A DNA stretch of 39,940 nt from Gamarada debralockiae. Its lineage: Eukaryota; Ascomycota; Leotiomycetes; Helotiales; Hyphodiscaceae. This document shows positions 1 through 9,968 of this stretch, one piece after another (positions within the stretch are counted from its first letter, which is position 1; the number at the start of each line of letters is the position of its first letter). The stretch lies in assembly GCA_002803225.1 (NCBI GenBank), contig NXFV01000322.1:1-39940 (forward strand), read 5' to 3'. A program made the translations under genes and the position numbers. A model generated the notes under the pieces. The model saw only the letters and a list, made by a program, of their open reading frames with translations, made no database searches and was not told where the DNA came from.

Positions 1-1267
1 CTGGCTTTTGCGGGCAATGAGGAGTAGTCAGGGGAAGAGGATTGACAGGCAGTATTTGATGCCGATTCAGTATATACCAATTTACGATTTTGATGCATCA
101 GACCAAGAACGCATCTCCAATCCATTCAACGTTTCTCTAATAATATGTGGTGTGAAAAAATCTCGTCTATGGTACCTCTCTCTCGCTCTCAGCTATTCTC
201 TATCGTAAGAATCAATAAGTTACTTCTTTCAGTCCCACTTCCCCCTCCCTCGCTACATTAACCTTAGTAATATCAAGCTCACCCAGTGGTTCCAAATCTA
301 TACGTCTAATCAACATCATCTAATCACGTAATTCATACCCAACCTCAGCACCATCACATCACATCACATCACCCAAAAACAAAACCCCAACCCTCCTTGC
401 CTATTGGTCCCAAATCTCACCCACATATCCGTCCACCGTAACTCAAAATCGCTCGTAAAAAAAAACTACCGTTCGGATTTGTATCTGTATCTGCACCGTC
501 GCTTTCACTTCAAACATCTCGCATTTCGGATCCATCCCATCCCATCTCTCTTCCCAAGTTCCTACCTAAGCAAGCATACCTTCTTCACACATCCAAAAAC
601 CTTCCCAATCCTCACAACAATACAATCAGTGACTAAAACAAACCAGATCAAGAATCAAGGATTCTGGCATACAATCCAATCCAATCCGATGCGATGTGAT
701 ATGCAAGTTCAGGTTTCAAAGTTTCATCTCAAATGTGAAACGTGAAACATTTCTCCTATCGTGGAACGGAAGGTGTCATCCATCCATCCTTCCTACCCGC
801 AGACGCAGATGCATTTTTGATTACCGGATGCGATGCGATGGCGTTTCTTTGCTAGGCCGACAGACGATGGGGGTGCTTACTGTAGGTGGGTGTGGGGCGT
901 CAGTTGGTTGTTAGACGCGCGCGTTTTTGGTGTCGGGAGTTGAAAGTTGGGATTGGATGGAGGATTTTTGGGGGCTTTTGGGTGAGGGGTGGAATGTAGG
1001 TAGATGAGGGATGAGATTGGTAAGGAGAATGTGTAATGGTTGGTTATTGCGTTGTTGGTGCTGGTGCTGGCCCTGTTCCTTCAAGATGAGTGCATTTGCC
1101 GATTTTGGAATTGAACGAGAAGTGTTCTTACCCGATTCGATAACCACTCTTTGCTTATTGCTGACGAAGTCCATATTCGGATGGGGGTGTTTGTCCAATT
1201 AGTCCTCAAACGAAACTGCTCAGACAGCACCATCCTGACCTTGTCAACGACTCTCTCTCATCCTTCT
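1..1267. other. Intergenic stretch, possible gene end at extreme left
   Basis: No convincing gene. A plus-strand frame is open from the left edge to about 208 and could be the tail of a gene lying further left, but I recognise nothing in it. The plus strand is rich in C and T between about 230 and 620, and the minus strand is pyrimidine-rich between about 900 and 1180, as in fungal promoters or leaders. A short CATCA microsatellite lies at about 352-372. The right end is the 3' flank of the minus-strand membrane protein gene. Confidence 0.4.
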
Positions 1268-3900
1268 TTAAACACTAGGATTTTCTTCAATCTCCCCGCT
1301 TCTCCTTGCTTTCCAATATTTCTTGTTGTAAGGCCAGAAATAAACATGTTGTATCTCTTCATCTTCTTCAAGACCAGGTAAAACCGCAAAATCCAAACCA
1401 AAGTGACACTTGTTGTCAACACCAGTATACAACCCAACACTATACTTCTTCACCTCCAAAAATATCTTCGATGCCAAATGTCGTTTCGTAACATGCGCTG
1501 CTGAAATATCCAGCGTCGAAGTTGGACTACGAAGGAGGTAGCTGGCATAGAAAAGCGAAACATAATCTGCGATACTGTCATGTATTCGCATCAGCCGACG
1601 ATTTCGACAGGGCCAGGCAAGGGGTACAGATATACTATAGAAGACAAAGTATGCGAAGACGAGGTAGAAAGTGGTTGGGACAATGGTGAAGTAAATCCGT
1701 TTCCCGGTATTTGTTATGGTGAAAAGACCGCCTACCAGGATGGGAAAGGTCGGCGAGAAGAAGGTGATGAATGAGAACCATGCGACGGCGTAATGTTTGC
1801 TCATCAAGGCTTTGACTGTAGTCAAACCTGGTGTGCCCCATAGGTAATCAAGCAGTATTGAATCATCTGCTGTTGCGGACTTGTTGTGCATGTTCTGGAA
1901 GGGTTGGCTGAAGCGCATGCTTTCGTCTACCCAGCCAAACCATGTTGCCATATACGATGACAGGATGACGAATATCGTCCGAAAAATAAAAAGCGCCCAG
2001 AGAATACCATTTCCAGGGTCGAAATTGGCTATGATGATATCTCCGCCGTAGGAAGTTATATTGTACGTGTATGGTCCGGGAACGGAAGAATTAGTAAAAG
2101 GCGTGTGAGTTGGGATGCTGAACCCCTTTTCTACTCTACCAGTTGACATAACATATATACAGACGCCCAGACTGCCGAACACAAAAGGAGCCCAGAAGAA
2201 GACGGTCCATGGGCTGAAGTTGGAGTTTCTATCCCAGAAGTATCTCACGTAGTTACACTGTGAGACGTAGTCATGAAACAGGCGATGCTGAATATCTTGG
2301 GGATTCGAAGTCGGGTCTTCAGAAGGCGATATCGTGTCATCCTCCGGGGTATGACTCTCGGTGGGAGCTGGCGCTGGACAGGATCAGTAGTGCTCATCTA
2401 TTGTCCTTTCTTTAGTCGGACTTCAACTTTCACTCACCTGAACCTCGATTCTCTCTTCCAATACCATACCATATTTCCTTGCTAATACCTTTCTCCCAAT
2501 ATCCAAGGCGATAAGTCTTATCGCTGAGAAGCCAGTCGGCAGTTAGATTAGGCCGTTTCTCTAGCCTCTCAAAGTCGCTGAGGACATTGGAGCCGTGAAA
2601 CACCGCGAGTACATCTGCAATAGAAACAGGATCCCATTTGAGACCAGTCTTGGCCCGCTACATCTTTGAAAGCATCCAGCTGCAGAGGAAGATGATCAAG
2701 ACGTAGATGCAGAACAATACCCAGGCCATCTGATAATGTACGGTGACCAACCACCCCTCGTCTGAATGTGCTGTACTGAAAAGTGCCGCTTTGTATCCTG
2801 TAATTTGAACTACCACAATATTACAGAGAACATATGCTATCCGAAGGCTGTGTCGGCTTTGATTGGACCAGGTACGTCCGTCAATAAGGCGTACACCTCT
2901 CATATAAAGTTGACCCACGCTTTTGGAACCTCGACATTCTCGTATACCTCTCTGATCGGCCATGGAGATATATGGTTGGATCCGCGCGAAGGTATCTCGT
3001 AGTGATCGAAAGAGTACTGTTGTTATCGTCCCAACCACTGTGGGCACATATCGAACGACGAGATGGATGTTATTATATTTCGACTGATACTGGTGATTGG
3101 CATCTGCGCAGTACAGCACTGCCAAAATTGACACTAGGCAGAGGATGTTGAAGATGAGGATCGCAATAAGTACTCTGAAATCAAGGATAAGAGGTCTATA
3201 GTTGAGTCCCGGGTAATTCTTTGGAACGGGGATAGGTCGTAAAGTGTCGGCTATGAACCAGGCATTAGCATCGAACACAGGTAGATCTTGATAGTTTCTT
3301 ACCATAGCGGACATCTTCATCTACAACTTCATAGACTTCGGGGTCCTCGCCTTTGATTTCTTCTACGATTTCCTCAACGATTTCTTCTTCCAAGACGTCC
3401 CCGTCCGCGACCTGCTCTTCTACAGCTTCCTGGTTTACGATGACTCCCACTACTCTTTTGGCTTCACCACATTCTGTTTGGGCATGTGGACTAGCCGTTA
3501 TAGCTGAAGCAGCTCCTTGTTGAAGGTTCGTATCTTCAAATGAACTGACCATCCCGGGATCTATCTCTGATAAGGATGGCGCTATATCACTCTCAATGGC
3601 CGATGGAGACGTTCTACCTCGAGTTAATTCATCGTGCAGGGTTGAACCAGCGCTGGCACGTAGCGTAAGGCTATGGGAATTCGATCGATTTGAAGGCACT
3701 TTCGAAGACAGAACAAGGACTGTTTCGTGATTTGTTTCCATAGCAAAATCGGGGTCAGAGTGCGATGACCAATGAAATATGTTCTGTATAGGTACATTGG
3801 AAGAGAAGGATATGGTGGAGGAAGGGAAAAGACTGAGATGGACAGCGTCTATCATATAGTCAGGCTGAACCAGCCCACCACCGCTACACGTCAAGCCCAT
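1268..3900 (-). pseudogene. DUF3433 multi-pass membrane protein, interrupted by one in-frame TAG
   Basis: Three exons: 3900-3303, 3250-2438 and 2373-1268. The introns are 52 bp (GTAAGA, GCTAATG branch, CATAG) and 64 bp (GTGAGT, CCAG), and splicing keeps frame for 839 codons. The N-terminal 200 residues are acidic and cytosolic-looking (repeats of EEIVEEI). Then follow two DUF3433-like units: a hydrophobic helix after NYRPLILDFRV, a YVPT segment and PYISMADQRG; and a second unit with FRTIFVILSSYMATWFGWVD and RFSQPFQNM. The motif GLKWDPVSIADVLAVFHGSN between them is typical of the family. Codon 397 (2660-2658) is TAG, just before RAKTGLKWDP, where relatives usually have Trp or another residue. 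The frame stays open and conserved on both sides, so this is either a recent nonsense mutation, a sequencing error or read-through. Function of the family is unknown. The start at 3900 is the first ATG; downstream ATGs are possible. Confidence 0.8.
2658..2660 (-). other. In-frame TAG stop inside DUF3433 gene
   Basis: On the minus strand the reading runs ...CTT TCA AAG ATG TAG CGG GCC AAG ACT GGT... . No GT...AG pair removes the TAG without deleting the transmembrane helix just before it. A single G-to-A change from TGG (C-to-T at a CpA on the plus strand) would explain it. Confidence 0.75.
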
Positions 3901-5372
3901 CTGCAGCTAGTTTTGTTTTTGAAGTGGTTGACGGCGGGGGGTACTGACGCTTGTCCAATAAGCGTGATTAATATTTGACAGCCTCATTGTGACCTCTGAA
4001 CTCTAAATCCACGCTCAACTTAGTGCCTCGCCGGACTCCATGCAGGAACAAACCAAAGAACACACAAACACTCGATGATTGAGCATACATGAGGATTGGT
4101 AGACTGGAGATTGAAATGTATGGTTCGGTGACTCCATCGGGACACTCGTGGGCGCCCAATAGATCCGAATAGCCATCAAGTCGCCAATGAGAAGATCGTG
4201 ACGCGCGATGGCATGTTCGTGTGACCATGAGCTGAATGCCCAGATCTCAGGAAACCGCATCCTTTTCAAACGCCAGACAACACAATGTGCAAAATTAAAG
4301 TCGAAAATCAGACGATAGGAGATTATTGAACAAGGACATTTCTCAGAAGCCTGCTGAACATCAAGTGTTCAAGCAACTTTGCCGCAATAAGTATCAACCA
4401 TGCCCGCTCGCACCATACCTCGATAAAAGCAAATGCGGCTGAGCTAGGATGATCCATGCAGCCTATTTCTGATTTGAGCTGTTGGTGGCAGCGTGGCAGG
4501 TCGCGTCCACCCGAGCTGGACCAACACGGGCCACTTTTAGGATTTATCGAATTCTCGGCAATGTGTGTTTTTGCGCCAAGAGTCCACCTCAACTTTTATA
4601 TAATTATTTTAAAAGTGTTTCAAAACGGTTAGAGAATGTATTTACCCTCGTTGGTGTCTATTCTGAGACTTTTACCCGCACGCGACTCGATACATAATCA
4701 ACATGGCTTGCTGATTTACTCCCGCGCAGGCGGGCTTGTCATGAAGGTGGAAAAGCTGTGGTTTTGGAGAATTTACGTATCCAATCGAATAGACGAATTG
4801 ATTCGATTCGAGGATCTTTGCCCGAATAAGATCGAATCGAATGAGGCTGATTGAAAACTCATCAAATCTTCAAAGGGGCATTCGATCAACTTAAGGAGAA
4901 AGTCACTGACGCGAGGTGAACTTGGGGGAAGTATTGGCATGATAAACTCAGGTAACCCGTTTTATAAACAGCGACCGCTACCCCAATTCTTCAGCACGAC
5001 TACACTCGTCAAGTCCCACGACTAACAGAACCAGCATCTCTCATCTCGTCATGCAACAAAACCGCCAACGACAATTGGGAGCGTCCTGTCTCGACACACG
5101 AAGCTGGATTGCTTGTTTGACCAAATTAGCTCGCCACAACATATGGAAGTGACAGAATCAGTTGGTGATATATAAATGAGGTGAAACGTGAGTGGTGATT
5201 GAGAGCATAAAAACAAGAGTGGTGACTCTCCACTTCTGCCTGGAAACTATTACATTGATTCTCCTTATAAGTCTTCATTCAATACCCTTTTTCTCTCCCT
5301 TTTCTTTCCTAACTTATTAGCAGATCCTATTTGCATCAATAATAAGACACCATTAACCGTATAGTTTTTCAG
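3901..5372. other. Gene-poor spacer with inverted repeat
   Basis: Only short overlapping frames without recognisable motifs. The part next to 3900 is presumably the promoter of the DUF3433 gene. It contains an 11-bp perfect inverted repeat (4801-4811 and 4832-4842). The stretch from about 5265 to 5320 (TATAAG followed by a pyrimidine run) resembles a leftover promoter of the HNH relic that follows. Confidence 0.4.
4801..4842. repeat. Inverted repeat ATTCGATTCGA, 20-nt spacer
   Basis: ATTCGATTCGA at 4801-4811 is repeated in reverse complement (TCGAATCGAAT) at 4832-4842. Further TCGAAT-type words lie nearby at about 4784-4790. It could form a hairpin or be a paired protein-binding site; no gene function is evident. 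Confidence 0.5.
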
Positions 5373-6024
5373 CAAACTGGAACTCGCCTCCAATCCTTCC
5401 GTGACGCTCTTCGTTCACGAGATAGACGATGCGTTATAGTAGGAAAAGAGGCAATAAGTGCTAACCGTGGCAATTGGACTGGTTTCGAAGCTGCACATAT
5501 CTTTCCACTAGCTTTTAAGGGACTTTGGAACGATTACAATTACGGCCATTGGATTAAAAATCCTTCAAATGGAGAATAAATCAAAGGACTAAAAATAAAT
5601 TCTATATAGAATAGGGTCTTACTTCGTAGCGATATAGATCAGCTCTTTAAGACGTATTTTATCTCGATTAACCCGGATGTATATATATATATATACCTTG
5701 CGCTCTTTATGATATAATTGCTAACAATTACAGTAGGACAGTTACAAGATTGTATGCTTTAATCGTGATGGGAACATTATTGCTGGAAAATACTTCGACC
5801 AAAAACCTCCCCATGATCCCTAAAGACCAGCTAAACAGCTTTTACGTTGGCTTTTCCGGCAGGCTGTCTTGGTTAATATGAAGGGTGTTGGTGAGCCTAT
5901 CGAGCGTGATTCCCCGCCTGGCTCTGATGTGGTTGGAAGTATACTTGAGGGTCCAAAGGCTGCTAAGAGGATGAAGTTTGAGCTGTTTAGTCGTCTGGCT
6001 ACTCAATTTGATTTGACTGAGTAG
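5373..6024 (+). pseudogene. Relic of fungal HNH_2-type nuclease-domain gene
   Basis: Reading from 5373, the conceptual product contains RDRRCVIVG, then WTGFEAAHIFPLAFKGLW (the HNH_2 His region), NRDGNIIAG, and a C-terminal block with LLRWLFRQAVLVNMKGVGEP and DVVGSILEGPKAAKRM. This order is typical of the widespread fungal HNH_2 proteins of unknown role. A still recognisable intron lies at 5679-5736 (GTATAT, branch GCTAAC, ends TAG; phase 0). Three in-frame stops break it: TAA 5577-5579, TAG 5607-5609 and TAA 5821-5823. Each could derive from CAA or CAG by one C-to-T change at CpA, the RIP signature. The final TAG (6022-6024) may be the original stop. The 5' part of the gene is missing or unrecognisable. 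Confidence 0.8.
5679..5736 (+). other. Fossil intron inside HNH relic, TA-repeat rich
   Basis: GT start, a (TA)n run at about 5680-5694, branch-like GCTAAC and a terminal TAG. Removing it joins NPD to DSYKIVCFNRDG in frame. It shows the relic came from an intron-bearing genomic copy, not from a reverse-transcribed mRNA. Confidence 0.6.
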
Positions 6025-6129
6025 GTCCTCACTCTCCTCCATCAGGCGCTCTCCACCACTTCACCTCTACTTCTCCCCTAGCAGCTCAACCCTAGTAGCC
6101 CTTCGTGCGGTACCGGGGCTCTGGGCTAT

Positions 6130-6690
6130 GCAAGCCACGCCGTTTTCAAGCGTGTCAATTCCTGACGAGAAGAATCAAGGCGTCCGGAACAGGCCCCCAG
6201 GGGTCAGAATCCCCCCAACAGACTTCATGACTCCCCCATTCGATTGAGTCTATATTCGGCAAAAACAACGAGCACAACCTCCCAGGCACTCCGGCGCCAG
6301 ACTCAGCCAAGTAGCCAGTCGATAAAATCATGCAGACAACAACTTCCAAAACCAAAGACTAACCTCCCACCAGGGAAGCGAGCCAAGATCGAGGATGAGA
6401 AAGAGCAACGTCGTGTCGAGCGTGTCCTCTGCAATCGTCACGCAACTCAGTCATCCAGGGAACGCAAGTGTTAAGAGGTAGAGCTTCTTAAGGCGTAAAA
6501 GCAGGAGATAAAGCGACGCAACAAGGACCTTGAGCTCCGATCACAGAACGCCGAGGCTCACAACATCGCCCTCCAGAACCAGATCACTAAGATGACTAAC
6601 GGCGCAGCAATCACTGTCTTCAAGGGCACGTCGCCAGAAAGTCTGTCAGCCACCGAACCATACCGCCTGTTTCATGGTAGTCATCAATAC
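6130..6690 (+). pseudogene. Relic of HAC1/HacA-type unfolded-protein-response bZIP gene
   Basis: The frame at about 6340-6690 gives QLPKPKTNLPPGKRAK, EDEKEQRRVERVL, then QSSRERK and a helical stretch with KQEIKRRNKDLE and AEAHNIALQNQI. This matches the HacA/Hac1 basic region and the start of its leucine zipper. Upstream, the text continues in another frame (DSIFG, NLPGTPAPDSAK), so a small deletion near 6320-6335 shifts the frame. Lesions: TAA at 6472-6474 directly after the basic region, TAA at 6496-6498, a TAG in the upstream frame near 6321, and RVLCNRHATQ where the basic region normally reads RVLRNRxAAQ, losing DNA-contact arginines. The C-terminal half and the unconventional HAC1 intron are not visible. 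It cannot encode a working factor; the functional hac1 gene should be elsewhere in the genome. Confidence 0.8.
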
Positions 6691-7514
6691 GAGAGTTTCA
6701 TGAATTGGACGTCCGTTTCATCAAATTAGCTAAATTATACTATGGAAGTGATGATTTGGATCTTTTCCGAATGCAACTATGGTATTCATTATTCTCCATT
6801 GTACTAGTAAAACAATTATTCTAAGCTATATCAAGGATCATTTTGACTTGACGTTTTTATCTTATGTCTATCAGGACTCTATGGTTAATTAAGACTGTGA
6901 TCGAAGCAGAATTGACCTTGAATTCCCTATTAATCAATACTTATTTATCAGATGTGATGGTTTTTATAGAAAAAATTCAAGGAAATCAAGGGTAGGTCAA
7001 GCGCAGGGCGGGGTCAAGTGTAGGGCAGCTGCTCTCTCTATGCTATAAACTTAATTATATTGATCAAATCAAAATCAGGGCAATATGCCGACCTGATAAA
7101 TGTGCTTTATTGATCGTGGAATATAATTGAAGATTCTATATAGTCACTTGACACCTAATTTCTTGATTCTTAGTTAATCAAGAAGGGGCCATCAAAAAAT
7201 GAGGCCGATAATAAAATAAAAAGTGGATGCTAAATTCGGAAGGCGCTAGCTAATAGATGCTAAACGCCGGAGGGTACCTCCGTACTTCAGAATTGAATTC
7301 ATCACAAACCTATGTTCTCCCTATTAGATTGCCTCGTACACTCGTACACTCGTACACTTTTCTTACTAAGTAATTTCATTCCTCTTCCTTACACTCCTGT
7401 GAGACGCACCCCAACATACGCTACTCACGTCGACACGGATGAACGGCCAGAATTGATTCCTCAACTTGAACCTTTCCAAATCTTTACGCACACTACAGTC
7501 ATTTGCACCTAAAC
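6691..7514. other. AT-rich eroded spacer and ankyrin-gene promoter
   Basis: From about 6700 to 7260 the sequence is notably AT-rich, with no reading frame of note, as in RIP-eroded DNA. The last 250 bases carry an 8-bp tandem repeat (7333-7356) and pyrimidine-rich text leading to the ankyrin gene start, so they probably include its promoter. Confidence 0.4.
7333..7356 (+). repeat. Three tandem copies of CTCGTACA
   Basis: Three perfect head-to-tail copies of an 8-bp unit about 160 bp upstream of the ankyrin-repeat start codon. GTAC makes each unit partly palindromic. It may be a simple repeat or a clustered binding site. Confidence 0.7.
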
Positions 7515-8482
7515 ATGCTCGCTCGATTTTGGACTCATGGGCCAAACGGTGCAACCGTCTTAGAGGATCTCAAGGCACTCGCTGCTGCTGGAAATGTGGA
7601 CAACTTCAAATACGCTATGCGAAAATGGGATGCCGTCAGAAGTATAGAATGGGCAACCGTCGATATGCTTGAGACCTTCACCCTCGAAGCCCGCGACGAT
7701 GTCCCAGATGTCAAGGCAGTTGTGCTGCATAGGGTGCTTACTGCTGCCGCAGACGCGGGACAAGTGGACATCGCCAAGTATTTGATGGAACAACGCGGCT
7801 GCGTCGTATATCCGACAGCTGTTAGAGCCGCTTTGAAGAACAATCAATGGGGTGTTCTGGAGCTGTTCCTAAAGAAGGGCTGGAATATCAATGAAGCCGT
7901 GGAAGGCAATAACACATTTCCTATACTTAAGTGCGTTCCATCGCTGACTGTGCTATAACCATCTCTATCTTATGAGCTTAGTACTGATTCTGCTCCCATA
8001 GAGAAGTGCTCAAGTCGGAAGACCAGGTCCAGTGGTGTCTAGATCACGGTGCCGATCCCGTCGGTCGAACGCTAGCACAGAACCACGACGTCGCGAGTAT
8101 GGCCGCGAATTGGGCGCCGCTGTCGGTCGTCAAGCTGCTGCGACAGTATGGCGTCGACTACGCCAAAACGGACGCGCTGCAAAACGCTGCCCTGGGTACC
8201 GAACCCGGCCGCCTCGAAGTCATGGCGTACCTCATCCACGAGGCGGGGTTCCCTATCAACCAACTGGAACTTGAGTTCCTCCCCGACGTGCACAGGATCT
8301 GGGCTTGTAATGGGCTCGGCACTGCTCTGCACCGTGCTGTGGAGGGAAAGTGCGAGGAGACTCTGAAATTCCTTCTTGATAATGGCGCGGATCGTAACAA
8401 GGCGGACACTAAAGGCCTAAAGCCTATTGACTTGGCGCGGGAAAATGGATTCAAGACAGGGGTACGACTACTCCAACAGTGA
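7515..8482 (+). CDS. Ankyrin-repeat protein
   Basis: Two exons, 7515-7930 and 8002-8482, joined across a 71-bp intron (GTGCGT...CATAG); the product is 298 residues. The start is the ATG at 7515 (MLARFWTHGPNG); upstream in-frame codons before it are not ATG. Ankyrin-type helices are clear in the C-terminal half: TALHRAVEGKCEETLKFLL followed by DNGADRNKADTKGLKPIDLA, and a weaker unit around WAPLSVVKLLRQYGVDYAKT. Earlier units (AADAGQVDIAKYLMEQRG, NNQWGVLELFLKKGWNIN) fit degenerate repeats. No other domain, signal peptide or membrane segment is visible, so it is probably an intracellular protein-binding scaffold of unknown partner. It is intact although eroded pseudogenes lie on both sides. Confidence 0.85.
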
Positions 8483-9021
8483 TTCGGTAGCTCTATGGGT
8501 AAGGAGCGATAGAGTCTGGTGCACCAGGTTATCTGGCACTTTTTTACTGGGAATTAAACAAAGTGGGGCTTGTTTCGCAGTCGGACTTCTTCAACTCAAG
8601 CTTCGGACTGGTGTAAGGCGTAAAGGATTGCAAGACCATGGTTACATCAATAAAAAAAGCTGTTCGTCAGACAGTAACATTATTAATATTTACAGGCTTA
8701 CAAGAAGAGACTATTATAAAGAGTAAGTAAGAATATTGCGTACACATATCCGATCAATTGGCAAGAGTTGGAGTCTTTTTTATTTTAGGGATCAGTACCC
8801 TGTAGCAGGTGCTGAAATTTAGTGGTATGAGCAGCAGTCTGTGTCACTAAATTATCGCTTCGAGGTATCATCTCGCTAAAAGAATTCAACGGCCCGCACT
8901 CTTGCCGATCGACCGGATACAGCTTAGACATGTGAACTTGCCAAGATCAACTTAAACATAGTTACTAGAGAGCAGCAACTGCAATTGCATCAAAGTATGG
9001 TATTCTAGAAGGCTACCAGTA
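8483..9021. other. Spacer between ankyrin gene and GST relic
   Basis: No gene seen. The sequence becomes AT-rich after about 8650 and merges into the decayed GST copy. Confidence 0.4.
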
Positions 9022-9968
9022 ATGTCAGACTCTACTCTCATCAACATCTTCGGCGGTTCCATTCTAGTCTGGAATCTAAATTTCAAGTGCTTCTAAGCTT
9101 TTAGTTAACTATTCTATATAGTATTTCCCAATTCTCCAAATCTATGGGAAGTAGCAATCGTCCTCGAAGAGCTAGGGTTGGAATACAATATTATCCTGCT
9201 TGATATGTTCATAGTAAAGAAGAAGCCTTTCACGGATCTAAACCCCAACGGGTAGACTCCTGTTATTATTAACCACAATAATAATAGCTTTGTTCTTTAG
9301 GAGATATACTCTCTTAAGTCATTCAAATCTCCTCATAAAACTAACAAAACGTTTAGTCAATAGCAATAATCCAATACCTAATCGAGAAATACGATACATC
9401 AGGCCGCTTGACCTACACGACAGGACCAGAGAAGTACCTTGTGAATCAATGGTTGCTGTTTCAGGCTAGTGGACAGGGAGTGTATTTTGGTCAAGGTCAC
9501 TATTCACCCACCCCTTCCAAAGCCAAGAAGTTGGACGCTGATGAATGAAATTCAGGAGTATGGTTCAGTCACGTGCACACGGAGAAACTGCCCTCAGCCA
9601 TCTCACGGTATCGCAAAGAGGTGCGAAGAGTTCTCAGTGTACTTAAGGCTGCTCTTGAGGGGAAGAGGTTTCTTGTTGGTGATAAAGTCACGATTGCGGA
9701 TTTGAGTTTTGTGCCTTGGCATAGCATCATTCCTGTGAGTTCATTTGAGCCCCAAGATCACACTTGATTGAAAATGGGATATTATTAGTGTTTCGAGAAG
9801 GAGACCTTTCAACTGACAATATGCGATATAGTTCATCTGCATGGAAGACACAGAATGGGTGACCAAGGGTTTCCCAAATGTGGACAGGTGGATGGGAGAG
9901 CTGATGGAACGAGAATCCGTCAAGACTGTGCTTGTTGAGAAGAAATTGTTGCTGTCAAAGCCGATGTG
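9022..9968 (+). pseudogene. Relic of Ure2-like glutathione S-transferase gene
   Basis: Conceptual exons: an uncertain first piece (ATG at 9022), NLWEVAIVLEELGLEYN to about 9303, 9356-9732, and from about 9831 to the TGA at 9966-9968. The second exon reads IQYLIEKYDTSGRLTYTTGP, EKYLVNQWLLFQASGQGVYF, RYRKEVRRVLSVLKAALEGK and FLVGDKVTIADLSFVPWHSI, the classic fungal Ure2-like GST. The end reads EDTEWVTKGFPNVDRWMGEL. In-frame stops: TAG 9253-9255, TAG 9298-9300 (Trp expected) and TGA 9546-9548 (Trp likely). The splice donor after GAG at 9303 reads ATATAC instead of GTATAC. All lesions can be explained by C-to-T or G-to-A transitions. The 3' half is otherwise well preserved. Confidence 0.85.

Noticed and set aside
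2658..2720. An intron ending at the TAG (2658) that would remove the stop
   Set aside because: Every GT donor available would delete the hydrophobic helix that the family needs just before this point, and no convincing branch point is present.
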